Part shown: positions 10,788-21,544 of the stretch, piece after piece
Position numbering within the stretch: position 1 is the stretch's first letter
Layout: each line of letters opens with the position of its first letter
DNA from: Apiospora phragmitis
Lineage: Eukaryota > Ascomycota > Sordariomycetes > Amphisphaeriales > Apiosporaceae
Assembly: GCA_038363925.1 (NCBI GenBank)
Contig: JAQQWL010000006.1
Coordinates: 1,964,501-2,028,500, forward strand
Direction: 5' to 3'
DNA: 64,000 nucleotides
Program-made: the position numbers and the translations under genes
Notes under the pieces: generated by a model
Database searches by the model: none
Seen by the model: the letters and a program-made list of their open reading frames with translations, nothing else
What the model was told of the DNA's origin: nothing

Positions 10788-12057
10788 ACGTATCTTATAA
10801 GCGAATATCTTATATAAGCGAATATCTTATTTTTTTACACCCTTTTTAATAAAATATAAATTAATTTTATTATAACATATTTAATATATTAAAATTAATC
10901 GAAATCCTTATCTCTAGATATTTCTATATTATTTTAATAAGTACGCGTATTATGCCCGGGCTCTCCGTAGATTTTATAGCGCTGTAAGCGTGTTTTAAAC
11001 GTTTTTATACGACCACTCCTCCGACGCGATTCGTTTTATAACTGTTTATTAATATTTTTTTAAGACTATAAGACTTTTTTAGCTTATATACGAAATAATC
11101 CTCTATTTTATAGCCGTTTCTTTTTCGTACGGCGGCGCCGGCTAAATATTTTATTTATTTTTCGAAGTGTCGCGTTCTTACTTTTTAAAAGAGTAACTTA
11201 ATATATAATATACGTTATAGCTTTTACAATTTAGTTAAAACTAGCTAAAATAAACGTCGGAAAGCTATTTTAATGTTATATAATACGGTTTCGAACATAT
11301 TCGGTTCAAGATTAAACCTTAATCGAGTTGTTTAAAGTTTTTAATTTTTAAGGAATAAGTAGGCCCAAAAACGTCCCTAGAGGTGTTAAAATATGTAGCT
11401 TTATATCTAATTATAAAATAATATATTCCGGATTGTACGGGACGAGCCCTATTTTTCGAAAGCCTTTTTATATATTCGAAACGGTGAAAATCGCCTGAAA
11501 CGCTTTTAAAAACGCTAGTAGGAAGTCTTCCTTTAAGATGTGAATAATATGCGCCCGTATAAGATATTTAATTTCTTTCCCGTACGCCTTTTTTAATGTA
11601 CGAAAATAGCCGATATTAAGAGGCTGGAGCTTATAAAACGAATGAGAAGGTATATAGAGTATAATAATCGAGTTCTTTTTATAATAGAGCTCGAAAGCTG
11701 TCAAGTAGTAGCTCTTATAGCCGTTAAGGATTAATAAGCGGTAAATACTTTTTATACGAGACTTTATATATTTATTAAAGTATTAAATCTAGTTTTAGCC
11801 TTTTTTATTCGTAGTTTAATTATTTTTAATAATTATAATTACTTAGTCTTTTAATAATAGGCTGTTTTTATACTAAGAAGAGAGGTGCGTTTTCCCGGTA
11901 AAGATAATATACGAAAGGATAGCGTAACCGTGTAATTTAACGCCCTAAATAATTATAACCTATTCCCGGTTTCCTTACTATATTACCTTAAGCTTTCCGT
12001 ATCGATCGGAAGTGGTTACGATTATTTCAAACGAGATTTAGCCTATAAAAAGCTGGT
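10788..12057 (-). mobile_element. F2: RIP-mutated Fot-type transposon, distal part
   Basis: Second family of Fot-type element, on the minus strand, split by gypsy G0. The terminal repeat starts ACGTATCTTATAAGCGAA at 10788 and pairs with the other end at 20410; TA flanks both ends. Each end holds two direct copies of an AAGCGAATATCTTA-like word. Without the G0 insert the element is about 1.86 kb. The transposase C-terminal half lies here. Confidence 0.8.
11468..11704 (-). pseudogene. F2 transposase fragment (DDE_1 core, third Asp region)
   Basis: The longest open piece (78 codons) of the F2 transposase. FELYYKKNSIIILYIPSH and KLQPLNIGYFRTLKKAYGKE correspond to the HSSHLLQPLD.G.F..LK.AY block of pogo/Fot transposases; the catalytic Asp of LQPLD is Asn here, a G-to-A change expected from RIP. 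The tail KEDFLLAFLKAFQA is also found at 51180-51225 in the plus-strand relative. It is a remnant, not a gene. Confidence 0.8.
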
Positions 12058-12336
12058 TGTTACAACCCGACCTAACCATGCGACTAAAAGACCCCATTTA
12101 CCGGCACGGGGATACGATAACCCGGTCCGGCTACGATACTATAGCCAGCAATCGTACCGCTAGCTATATTAATATGTACGTAGCTACACTTTAACAGTGT
12201 ACGATAAAACAAGCACCCCTAGCCCGTGTAGCGATAGAACGAATAAAAGTAGATATAATAATAAGGTACGATAAGTTACGTAACGGACCCTAGAGCAATA
12301 AAAGGCACGACGCCTAAAGCGAGCTAACCAAGGCTG

Positions 12337-12443
12337 GATCACCGTAATCCGAAGGGGATCACTATAAGCCAGCAACGAGATCACTGTAAGCTAATAACGA
12401 GATCATCGTAAGCTAATAACGAGATTACCGTAAGGCTATAAGT
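12337..12443 (+). repeat. Tandem 22-bp units in 5' LTR U3 (five units)
   Basis: Units begin GATCACYGTAAGC and end TAACGA; the first and last are slightly shorter. The array lies just upstream of the TATA-like element at 12476, the position of enhancer repeats in many LTRs. A regulatory role is inference. Confidence 0.85.
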
Positions 12444-12475
12444 GATCTAAGGGATTAGGGAGGAAGGAGATTAGA

Positions 12476-12483
12476 TATATAAA
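12476..12483 (+). promoter_or_regulatory. TATA-like element of G0 5' LTR
   Basis: TATATAAA, about 35 bp after the tandem array, in the expected place for the start of the retroelement transcript. The same word occurs at the matching place of the 3' LTR (about 19526). Confidence 0.5.
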
Positions 12484-12819
12484 CGACGAACGCTCTTTAC
12501 GTATTTTATATAAATATTTTTTATTTTAATAATTAATTTAAGTATTAATCTTAACTTATTAATAAAATAAATAGCTTTAATAAAACTATTATAAATATTT
12601 TTAAATTAACGCCCCTTAATTACTTTTTATTTTTTATAAGCTATTACTTATTATATTAATAAAAACGGACTTTTATTACACGTTTAAATACTTTTTTATA
12701 TTATTAATATAAACTTTAATACATCTTACTAAGTTTTTTTTAAAACTTAAATAACGTTCGTTATATTTTAATTACTTTTATTCTTACGAATTATTACTTA
12801 AACCTTCGAGTAATAATAT

Positions 12820-15110
12820 TATAAGAACTATATCTACGCCTGGCCCTAGTAACACTGTCCGATAAAGAAAGATCCCTATCGTCACCCCTGGCACCTCTTA
12901 GCGAGACCCTGCTATAGAGGTCGATAGCGACGATAGCGACGACGAGCCTACCCGGTAAGCGCTGGCTAAACGAATTAAGGAGTTCGAATAGGAAAGCGCT
13001 AATTACTAATACTATTACGCACGGCTTAAAAAAGAGCATAATAAGCTCCGGGCCAAGGACGCCCTAGAATAAACACCCTATAATATTAATAAGTTACGCG
13101 AAGAAATACGTCTCTTTTATATAGCTATTAATATTATTTAAACCCCTATTATACTTTAAAAAGGGTATAAAGATTAATATTTTAATACTATTTAACGGGA
13201 TAAGCGGGAACCTTCGAAGCTTCTTTATTTAGGTCAAGGCTTATTAATAATTTTACGAAGGGACATTCCAGGACGCCACTTAGCGAGTCGTCCATACTGC
13301 CTCGTTTTTTAAAAGCAAGGCGCTCGCTTAGTTCGAACCCTATTTAGATAAACTCGTAAAAAACGACTAGCAAATTAAGCTATACCGCACAAAAGTATAA
13401 CGAATCTTTAAAAACTATAATAACTTCGAGCAAGCCTTTAAATCATTTTTCTAAGACCCCGATAAAAAACGATAAGCGGAGAGGGAACTCGAAACCCTTA
13501 AACAAAAGGGATTAACCGCCTCTTATATAGCCGAATTCTAATGTACTATAGCTCGATTAAATTATACCGAAGCTATAAAAATTATAATATATTATTAAGG
13601 CTTAAAAAAAAAACGTTAAAAACGAACTTAGCCGGCTAAATACCCTTAATAATTTCTTTTTATATATAGAACTTATTATTAAAATCAATACTCACATATA
13701 TAAATAACGTTATAAAAAATAAGGCGGACTATTACGATAAACTAATCAGATCTAGGCCAATACCGGATAACTACGCTAATATAATAATATACCGCCTAGG
13801 AAAATTATAACGTATAGCCACCATTATAAACCTATAAATCTCGACGTTACTAGGCATAATAACCTAGATAAGAAGTAGCGTATTACCTGCTATAACTATT
13901 AAAAATAAAGATATTACGCTCGAAAATATCGAGCGTTAAAAAAGAACTTCCGACAAGTACCAAACGAACAACACATTAACGCCACCAAAGCAGAGGGCAC
14001 CTTAATAGCAGCTATTAAAAATAGTAGCGCTACCACCGAACACGGCAGCCTATCCTGGACAGCCTGCTACGATAATAGATACGCCTCACACTTGGCGGAT
14101 AAAGAAGGTACTGGATAGTTTCCAAAACCCCCAAGGGTAGAAACCATAACCGAAGCGTTGCGATACTACGGAGGGAGCAACACCTCCCACACAACAACAA
14201 CAGCGACTCTATGGACGATACCACAAGTTAACCAGCGCAATTACCAAACCACGAATAATTAGTTAATATATTAATAAAAGAACTAATAAACGAGATCGTA
14301 AAATATAGAAACCTAAAGACCGATAGATAGTTAGCCATCCCTAGTATTCTTTACCCCGACTTAAAATACCTACGCTAAATACTTATCACGGCTGGATTTA
14401 ATTAAAGAATCTACGGTAACTATGCGGTAAAAAATAATACCCGAATCTCCCCTATATACGAAAAACATTTTATACTCTTATAAATCTTATATATACACGA
14501 TACCTATATAAAACACCTCGCGAAAAAACTTGAACACGAATAATTTCCTCGAAAAATTAATAAATAACCTATTACGTAATTATACCTTAACTATATTATT
14601 AAAAAAATCTAAACGTTAATCCCCGACGAATAACGCGTATACCTATTAATATAAAAAAACCTATAGTAACTATAATAATATTACTTAGGAGAACGAAATT
14701 AAAAAAAGTGCTTTAAAAATTAATACCTCGAATACGCCTAGGAAAAATCGCGAGCTTATAAACGTTTAAAAAAAAGCACTTAACGCCTTTAAAATATATA
14801 AGTTTAAACCCGATAAAAAAAACCCCTTAACTTATTAAAAAACCTATAAAACGCTTATAAACTATCGCGAACTTAACAAACTTTCGAATCGCTTAAAAAA
14901 CCCGAGTCTTAAATATTAAGGATAATACGTCGTATAGGGAAAAGTATAAAAACACCCCCACCAGCATACCAAAAAGCGCCCTATAAAGAACGAAGGAAAT
15001 AATAGCGATAACACGAGGATCGATCGTAAGAAAATATTAACTACCTATAAGAGTAACGTTTAAAAAATAGACGCCGCCTATTATAAAAAAATAATAATAA
15101 GCGGACCAGG
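12820..15110 (+). pseudogene. G0 gag (broken by RIP stops)
   Basis: Capsid polyprotein remnant. The acidic start reads VDSDDSDDEPTR near 12918, followed by KRIKEFE and NYQYYYARLKKEH-like coiled sequence (stops at Gln codons). The retroviral-gag-like domain at about 13400-13600 reads NNFEQAFKSFF then DPDKKR and AERELETLKQKG. A Cys-rich block near 14065 (CYDNRYASHLADKEGTG) is a fungal gypsy gag hallmark from memory. The C-terminal helical part (EKSRAYKRLKKS near 14750) follows. Most stops are TAA or TAG at probable Gln. Confidence 0.8.
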
Positions 15111-15169
15111 ACAGGTCCCTATGCTAAACAACGGATAATCGAGCCATCTATAAGCATATTATACTAATA

Positions 15170-18100
15170 ATAAGTGTAAAAAGAGTCTATATTAAAGCGT
15201 TACTCGATAGCGGAGTATAAAGAAACTATATTTCACTACGAATCGTTAATTACCTTAAACTCGAATAATAATAAAAAAACGCCTTATACCGACTTAAAAC
15301 CGTTAATAAAGGATTTATAACTTACGACAATAAAGAAGTACGAAAAGAAGTCGCGAACTTTTTAATCGATATTAAAAAACGTTACAAACGAATTACATAT
15401 AATATTACGGACGTCGTAAAATACGATATAATTTTAAAAATACCTTAATTACGGGTAAATAATTTTAAAATTAATTAAAAAATAGGCTAATTTTAATAAA
15501 ATATATTAAAAAAAGGTTTAATCGATAAATAGCGGTCTAAAAAACAACCCCTGAATAAACTTAAAATCTTTAAAATATATATTATTATTAAAAAACCTAA
15601 GCCGAACGTTATAATAATTATATTAAAAGAGTACCGGTAATTCGAAGCTCTCTTTAATAAAAAACTAAAAACAGGCTTACCGCTTTATATACGGTAAAAT
15701 TATAAAATACCCTTTAAAAATAAGAAAGAACCCTTATTTATACCTATATATAAACTTAACCAAAAGTATAAACAAGCCCTAAAAAAGTATATTACGGAAA
15801 ACCTCGAGAAAAGAGTTATACAACTATCCACGTCGTCAACAGGCTTCCCTATCCTCTTTATTCCGAAAAAGAGTAAAGACGAGAAACTTAAGTAGCGTAT
15901 ATATATTAATTACTATAAACTTAACGAAATTATTATTAAGAACCGGTACCCCTTACCTCTGATTAGCAACTTATAAAATAAATTATTAAACGTTAAAATC
16001 TTTATAACACTCGATCTCTTTAATATATATAACCTAATCCGAATTAAAAAAAAAGGAATAAAAAACCGCGTTCCGAACTAAATATAAATATTTTAAATAT
16101 TAAGCTATACTATTTAATTTAATTAATATACCAGCTAGCTTTTAATCTATAATTAACTATATCCTACAGGAATACCTCGATAAGTTTATTGTAATATATC
16201 TCGACGATATCCTCATTTACTCCGAGAACAACGAGCAGTACCGAGAATACGTAAAGCTAGTACTCCGGAAGCTACAGGACGTCAACCTACTAATTAACCT
16301 AAAAAGAGCGAATTCTACCGACGATCCGTCACATTCGTAAAATACGTAATATTCCCTAGAAAAATCCGGATAGAACCCTCTAAAATTTCGGCAATTAAAG
16401 AGTAGCCCACGCCTATAAGCGCTATAGAAATTAAATTTTTCTTAAGACTAGCTAATTATTACCGGATATTTATCCCCGGATTCGATAAGTTAGCGATACC
16501 TCTAACGAACTTAACGAAAAAGGACGAGCTATTCCGATAAATAAAGAAAGAAGACCAAGCCTTTTACGATATTAAAAAGCGAATCCTTAACGAATTAATA
16601 CTTCGTATAGCGGACCTTTCGAGGCCTTTTAAAGTCGAAACTAACGTATTAGATTATGCGATCGGAGGATAACTAAGCTAGCGGGACGATAACGAAAAGT
16701 CGCACCTTATCGTATTCTTTTTAAAAAAGCTGAATAAATTAGAACTTAATTATTAAATATATAATAAAGAATTAATAACTATTATTAAAGCTTATAAAAA
16801 ATAAAGATATTATTTTAACGAAATAATAAAATTAATTAAGATTTATATTAATTATAAAAACCTTATAACGTTTATTATTATTAAAAAATTAAATAAATAA
16901 TAAGTATAATAGTTTAAATTCTTTTCGAGATTTAATTTTATTATTATTTACTGGAAGGGTAGCGAGAACGGCCGCGCCGACGTATTAAGCCGACGGCTAA
17001 ATTATTAAAAAAAAGTTTCACCCGAAACATAAATTATCTTAATATATAACCGGGACAGCAACCTCGTATTATTATAATAACTAAACGCGACGAGCTAGGT
17101 TTAATATAATAATAATTAAGTTACTAAGTTTCGATAATTTAACCGAACCCTAGACCTTATTAGTTACGCTAGGGACCACCTCGAAAACCACGACGGCCTA
17201 ATTTTTTACCGAAATAAAATCTATATCCTTAAACGATATCGTAAAGACTTTATTAAGGAATTCTACGAGTACTTTATACACGGATATTAAAGAATATTTA
17301 AAACTTAGAAACGAATTATTAAATAATTTAATTATAAGAACTTCAAGCTAGTTATAGCTAAGGTTATTAATAAATGCGACTTATATAATAAGGCTAAGTC
17401 CGTAAGATATCGACCGTACAGAGAACTATAGCTAATTCTACCGCCAGACAAGGCGTAAAAAACGATCGCGCTCGACTTTATAATTAAATTACCCCTATTG
17501 AAAAAACCCTTAACTAAGGCTAACTACGATAATATCCTAGTAATTATAAATAAACTTACGAAATATACTTACTTCTTATTATATAAAAAGTTTAGCAATA
17601 CTAGCGATCTAGTTTATACCTTTTTCCGTATTATCGTTAATTAGTACGGATTATTAGAAACGATCATTTTTAATTAAAATAAGCTATTTATAATAAAATT
17701 CTAAAAGTTATTTATAATATAACTCGGTATTAAATATAAGTTATTTATAATTTATTACTTTTAAATAAACGGATAAACGAAAAGAATATACTAAATATTA
17801 AAATAATACTTACATTATTATATTAATTATAAATAAAATAATTAGGTATAATTATTACCTATAACTTAATTCGTTTATAATAGCGTAAATAACGAAACTA
17901 TACGCATATTACTATTCCGAATAAATTACGGGTATAATTTAAAAATTATTAAAAAACCCCTAGAAGGAAAGTTAATATTAATCGCGACTATATAAATCGT
18001 AAAATTAAAAGAACTTTAAATTATATTATAATAAAACCTTACTTTTCTTTAATAACGAATAAAGAGATACGCTAATTAAATAAGGTTAAAGGGATTAATT

Positions 18101-18547
18101 TTTAAAAAAGAAGAAAAAGTTTATTTTTTATAACGAAATATTAAAATAAAACGACTAAGTAATAAATTAGACTTTAAAAAAATCGAACTATTTAAAATTA
18201 TAAAAGTCGTTTTAAAAATTAATTACTAATTATCGCTACTTTAAATAATACGGATACACTTTATATTTTATATTTTATTACTCGAGCTAATAACCGAGAA
18301 AACCTTAATTAATATATAACTAAAAATCGAAATAGATTAACACGAGTACGAAATCGATAAAATTATTAATAAAAAAAAAGAACAAGGCTTTTAATACCTC
18401 GTCTAATAAAAAGGCTACCTATTAAAAAATAATACTTAAAAACCTAAAAAACACTTAACGAACGCCGCGAAAAAACTCTAAAAGTTTAAAAAAGAGCTCC
18501 CCTTATAAAAACTAACAAGCCAGGCTCTAAAAAGCCCGCTAAACTAA
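15170..18547 (+). pseudogene. G0 pol: protease, RT, RNase H, integrase, chromodomain (broken)
   Basis: Pol remnant in the gypsy order. Protease: LLDSG near 15197, then VVKYDIIL and LRVNN. Reverse transcriptase: RVIQLSTSSTGFPILFIPKK near 15810, NRYPLPLIS near 15940, and an intact YLDD at 16197-16208. RNase H: FKVETNVLDYAIGG near 16630. Integrase: FYRNKIYILKRYRKDFIKEF at 17200-17260, then KTIALDFIIKLP near 17460-17490 with the first core Asp. A chromodomain at 18344-18480 reads HEYEIDKIINKKKEQGF, YLV, KGYL; such domains steer chromovirus integration to heterochromatin marks. The frame runs on to about 18547 and overlaps the antisense ORF. Stops are mostly Gln or Trp codons changed by RIP. Confidence 0.9.
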
Positions 18548-19046
18548 AAAACAACCAATTAACGTCCTTAGAAACACTTAAAGAACGCAGGTTACCTAAA
18601 ACGAAATTCTCTTAGTCGATAATCGAGGAAGAAACTCCATCCTCCTTATCCAGCTCTTATATTCCCCGACGGAACGCTTCCGAACGTTTTTCTACCACAA
18701 CCTTCTTTATATAACAAAAACAGGCTAAACGACCCAGGGCGGTAGATAGCTGCGTCTATAGCAAAAATAAGGCCTCCTCTACGTCCGATTCCTCCGCCTC
18801 CAGCTTTTTCTACTGAGCGGCCAGCTTCGTTAAGGCCGACGTAATAAAGGTGCTATCATAAGAACGACCAACCCGAATATATTCCGAGCAACGAGACGAC
18901 CTCTCGTTTATACGACAAGCTAGGTTTTAACAAAAATAACGAGTACAGGGCATACTAATTAAATTACCCGTGGATTTTATGTTAATAATAAGAACTAAAC
19001 GCGTAATAGTTTTTTTAAACCGAGATTTTTTAACGCGACTATTTAT
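18486..19046 (-). pseudogene. aORF-0: antisense ORF with Zn(II)2Cys6-like cluster, gypsy G0
   Basis: Unrecognised gene, best preserved copy (187 codons, minus strand). It starts at an ATA that was probably ATG (19044-19046). At 18858-18947 it reads C-T-R-Y-x6-C-x8-C-S-E-Y-x6-Y-D, exactly C-x2-C-x6-C-x8-C-x2-C-x6-C once three TAT codons are read as RIP-changed TGT; this fits the fungal GAL4-type Zn2Cys6 consensus. Next comes a charged coiled-coil-like stretch (KKLEAEESDVEEALF), then EKRSEAFRRGI, and a tail with VSKDVNW and LAGFLEPG. All in-frame stops before the last are TAA/TAG at likely Gln. It converges on pol and overlaps its 3' end by about 60 bp. A nuclear DNA-binding role is inference. 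A captured host gene is an alternative. Confidence 0.75.
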
Positions 19047-19132
19047 AATAAATAAATATTATAATAAAAAATAATAAGGAAAAAAAACCTACTATAACCC
19101 GAACATTATAAATAATTAAAGATAAAATAATT

Positions 19133-19148
19133 AAAAAAAGGAGGATAG
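19133..19148 (+). promoter_or_regulatory. Polypurine tract of G0
   Basis: AAAAAAAGGAGGATAG immediately before the 3' LTR, the usual primer site for plus-strand DNA synthesis. The inverse of a similar tract (AAAAAAGAGAGGATA) lies beside the minus-strand LTR ending at 53789. Confidence 0.8.
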
Positions 19149-19815
19149 TATTATAACTCGACTTAACTATATAACTAAAAAACCCCACTTACCGGCACAA
19201 GGATACGATAACCCGGTCCGGCTACGATACTATAACTAGCAATCGCACCGCCAGCTATATTAATATGTACGCAGCTATACTTTAATAACGTGCGACAAAG
19301 ACAAGCACCCCTAGCCCGCGTAGCGATAGAATAAATAAAGGTAGACATAATAATAAGGTATAATGAGTTACGTAACGGACCCTAGAGCAATAAAAGGCAC
19401 GACGCCCAAAGCGAGCTAACTAAGGCTGGATCACCGTGAGCTAGCAACGAGATCACCGTGAGCTAATAACGAGATCACCGTGAGCCCATAAGTGATCTAA
19501 AGGATTAAAGAGGAAGGAAATTAGATATATAAACGACGAACGCTCTTTATATATTTTATATAAATACTCTCTATTTTAATAATTAATTTAAATATTAATC
19601 TTAACCTATTAATAAAATAAATAGCTTTAACGAAACTATTATAAATACCTTTAAATTAACGCCCCTTAATTACTTTTTATTTCTTACGAGCTATTACTTA
19701 TTATATTAATAAAAGCGGACTTTTATCGCACGTTTAAATACTCTCTCGTATTATTAATATAAACCCTAATACGTCTTACTAGGTTTCTTTTAAAATCTAG
19801 ATAGCGTTCGTTACA
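19149..19815 (+). repeat. G0 3' LTR (type A, 667 bp)
   Basis: Direct repeat of the 5' LTR; most differences are transitions of RIP type in either copy. Has three 22-bp units (19429-19493) where the 5' LTR has five. Confidence 0.92.
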
Positions 19816-20410
19816 CCGGTCTCGTCGAAGTTATAGATATCCTCTTTTTAGATCCCGTACTTATAAATTATATTCCGTACGAGGGTAAACTACGCGCGAT
19901 ACGCATCAGGATCTTTATAAAAGACTTTTTAATAATTAATTCTTTAATTAAAACGCGTCCGGAGGTTTAGTTATCGTTATATAAAATTAGAGGCCTAATT
20001 AACGCCGACGCGACCCGCGTCGCGTAAGTTAAATAATTAATTCGTTATATTTTTTATACTATTTAACCGGGGAAGAAACGATCGCGTATTTAAATTAATA
20101 ATATATCGAATAATCGCGTCTTTTTCGAAATTTAAAAGCTTTTAAGAATTCGTAAGTATTTCGCGTCGTATAGGTTAATTATTTCGTTTATACTATAAAG
20201 TTTTCAATAAGACGTAATAGATTAATGTAGCCTTTCGTACGCTTAAAGTTAAGTCTTCTTAGAGCGCTTAAAACGTTAGAATTATATTACTCTTTTTTTA
20301 AAGTTATTACATTTTCGGACGTAAAAGAATATAAAAAAAGGTTAAGGCTATAAAGAAATTTATAAAAGTAGGATATTCGTTTATATAAGATATTCGCTTA
20401 TAGGATACGT
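19816..20410 (-). mobile_element. F2, proximal part (5' end and transposase N-terminus)
   Basis: Continues F2 after the G0 insertion. The minus strand encodes the transposase N-terminus up to the first catalytic region (NFDETG-like, cut at the G0 target site). The terminal repeat ends at 20410 (ATAGGATACGT), followed by TA (20411-20412). The plus-strand relative at 50230 is collinear across the G0 insertion point, which confirms the split. Confidence 0.8.
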
Positions 20411-20474
20411 TATTAATATAAACTTAAGTAGGTTTTATTAAGTTTTTTTTAAAACTTAAATAGCGTTCGTTATA
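20411..20474 (+). repeat. G1 3' LTR, terminal part
   Basis: TATTAATATAAACTTAAGTAGG through AGCGTTCGTTATA, the U5 end of the LTR interrupted at 10787. It directly abuts minus-strand gypsy integrase sequence. Confidence 0.75.
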
Positions 20475-21544
20475 ATTATAAAGGCTATATTTATTAATTA
20501 CTTTAATTATAACTAGCTCAAGGCTTTTATTTATAAATTATTTAATAATCTATTTTAAAGTTTTAAACACGCTTTAATATTTATATATAAAGTGTTCGTA
20601 GAATTCCTTAATAAATTTATTTTTATATTATTCGAAATTATTAATTTTATTATAATAATAAATAAGACTATTCTTTTTATATAAGTAGTTTTATATTTAA
20701 TTAATAAAGTTAAAGCCGTTATTTATTTTTTAAAACTTTTAAATTTATTCCTTATAAAATTATATTTAATACGTAACTTAAATGTGTTATAATAATATTA
20801 AGTTTTAATTTCATTTTTATATTAAAATAGTTTTAATTTAAATAAAACTTCTTTTAATAATTAATTTATTAGCTTAATATATTAATGCGACTATTTTCGT
20901 TATACTTATAATAAATAATAATAAGGTTAAATTTTCAAAAGAATTTAAACTATTATATTTATTATTTATTTAGCTATTTAATAAAAATAAGAATTATAAA
21001 GCTTTTATAATTAATATAACCTTTATTAGTTTTATTATATTATTAAAAATAATATCTTTATTTTTTATAAGCGTTTATAATAATTATTAATTCTTTATTA
21101 TAAACCTAATAATTAAGCTTAGATTTATTTAACTTTTTATTATTATTTTATTAATTTAGCTACCTTTCGATTATATAGTTTAATACGTTAGTTTCGATTT
21201 TAAAAGATTTTATAAGGTTTATTATATAAAGATTTAATTTATAAAAGATTCGCTCTTTTATATTATAAAAGTCTTTAACTTTCTTTTTATTAAAAGTATC
21301 GCTACTTTATTAAATCTAAGAACGAAAATCCGGTAATAATTAATTAATTTTAAAAAGGATTTAACCTTTATAGCGCTTATAAGCGTAAGCTATTCTTTAA
21401 TTATTAAAATTATCGAAGGTTTTATCCGGATTTTTTCGAGGGATACTACGTATTTTATAAATATAATTAATCGTTAATAAAACTCACTTTTTAAATTAAT
21501 TAATTAATTAACGTTTTATAATTTTTAATATACTTATTTTAATA
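20475..21544 (-). mobile_element. G2: decayed gypsy, integrase N-terminus to RT
   Basis: Minus-strand gypsy, heavily RIP-mutated. Collinear with 27180-28280 and 61550-62690: integrase zinc region (about 20500-20640), RNase H (about 20800-21200) and reverse transcriptase up to just before the YLDD block, where an F1 element interrupts it. Confidence 0.7.

Larger units (their letters stand above)
12058..12765 (+). repeat. G0 5' LTR (type A, 708 bp)
   Basis: Direct repeat of 19149-19815. Contains a 22-bp tandem array at 12337-12443 (five GATC-led units) and a TATA-like element TATATAAA at 12476. It is 41 bp longer than the 3' LTR, almost exactly two tandem units. Confidence 0.92.
12058..19815 (+). 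mobile_element. G0: near-complete Ty3/gypsy chromovirus-type retrotransposon
   Basis: The best preserved retroelement here (7,758 bp). Two direct LTRs begin TGTTACAAC (5'; TATTATAAC in the 3' copy) and end CGTTCGTTA(C/T)A. The flanking 5-bp target copies are CTGGT (12053-12057) and CCGGT (19816-19820), differing by one C-to-T change. Order is gag, protease, reverse transcriptase, RNase H, integrase, chromodomain, which is the chromovirus order. RIP is present but lighter than in other copies. An extra ORF lies antisense between pol and the 3' LTR. It is inserted in the catalytic region of F2. Confidence 0.93.

Noticed and set aside
12184..12384. 66-codon minus-strand frame in the G0 5' LTR
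   Set aside because: Lies in a noncoding LTR and across its tandem array; the 3' LTR does not preserve it.
12766..12790. tRNA primer-binding site after the G0 5' LTR
   Set aside because: The sequence following the LTR is AT-rich and shows no clear complement to a tRNA 3' end ending in TGG; it may be decayed or the element may use another priming mode.
12794..13039. 81-codon minus-strand frame at the start of G0 gag
   Set aside because: Antisense to the acidic gag start, which is the real coding direction and is conserved at 55180-55380.
14030..14224. 64-codon minus-strand frame
   Set aside because: Antisense to the Cys-rich end of gag (CYDNRYASHL); no independent support.
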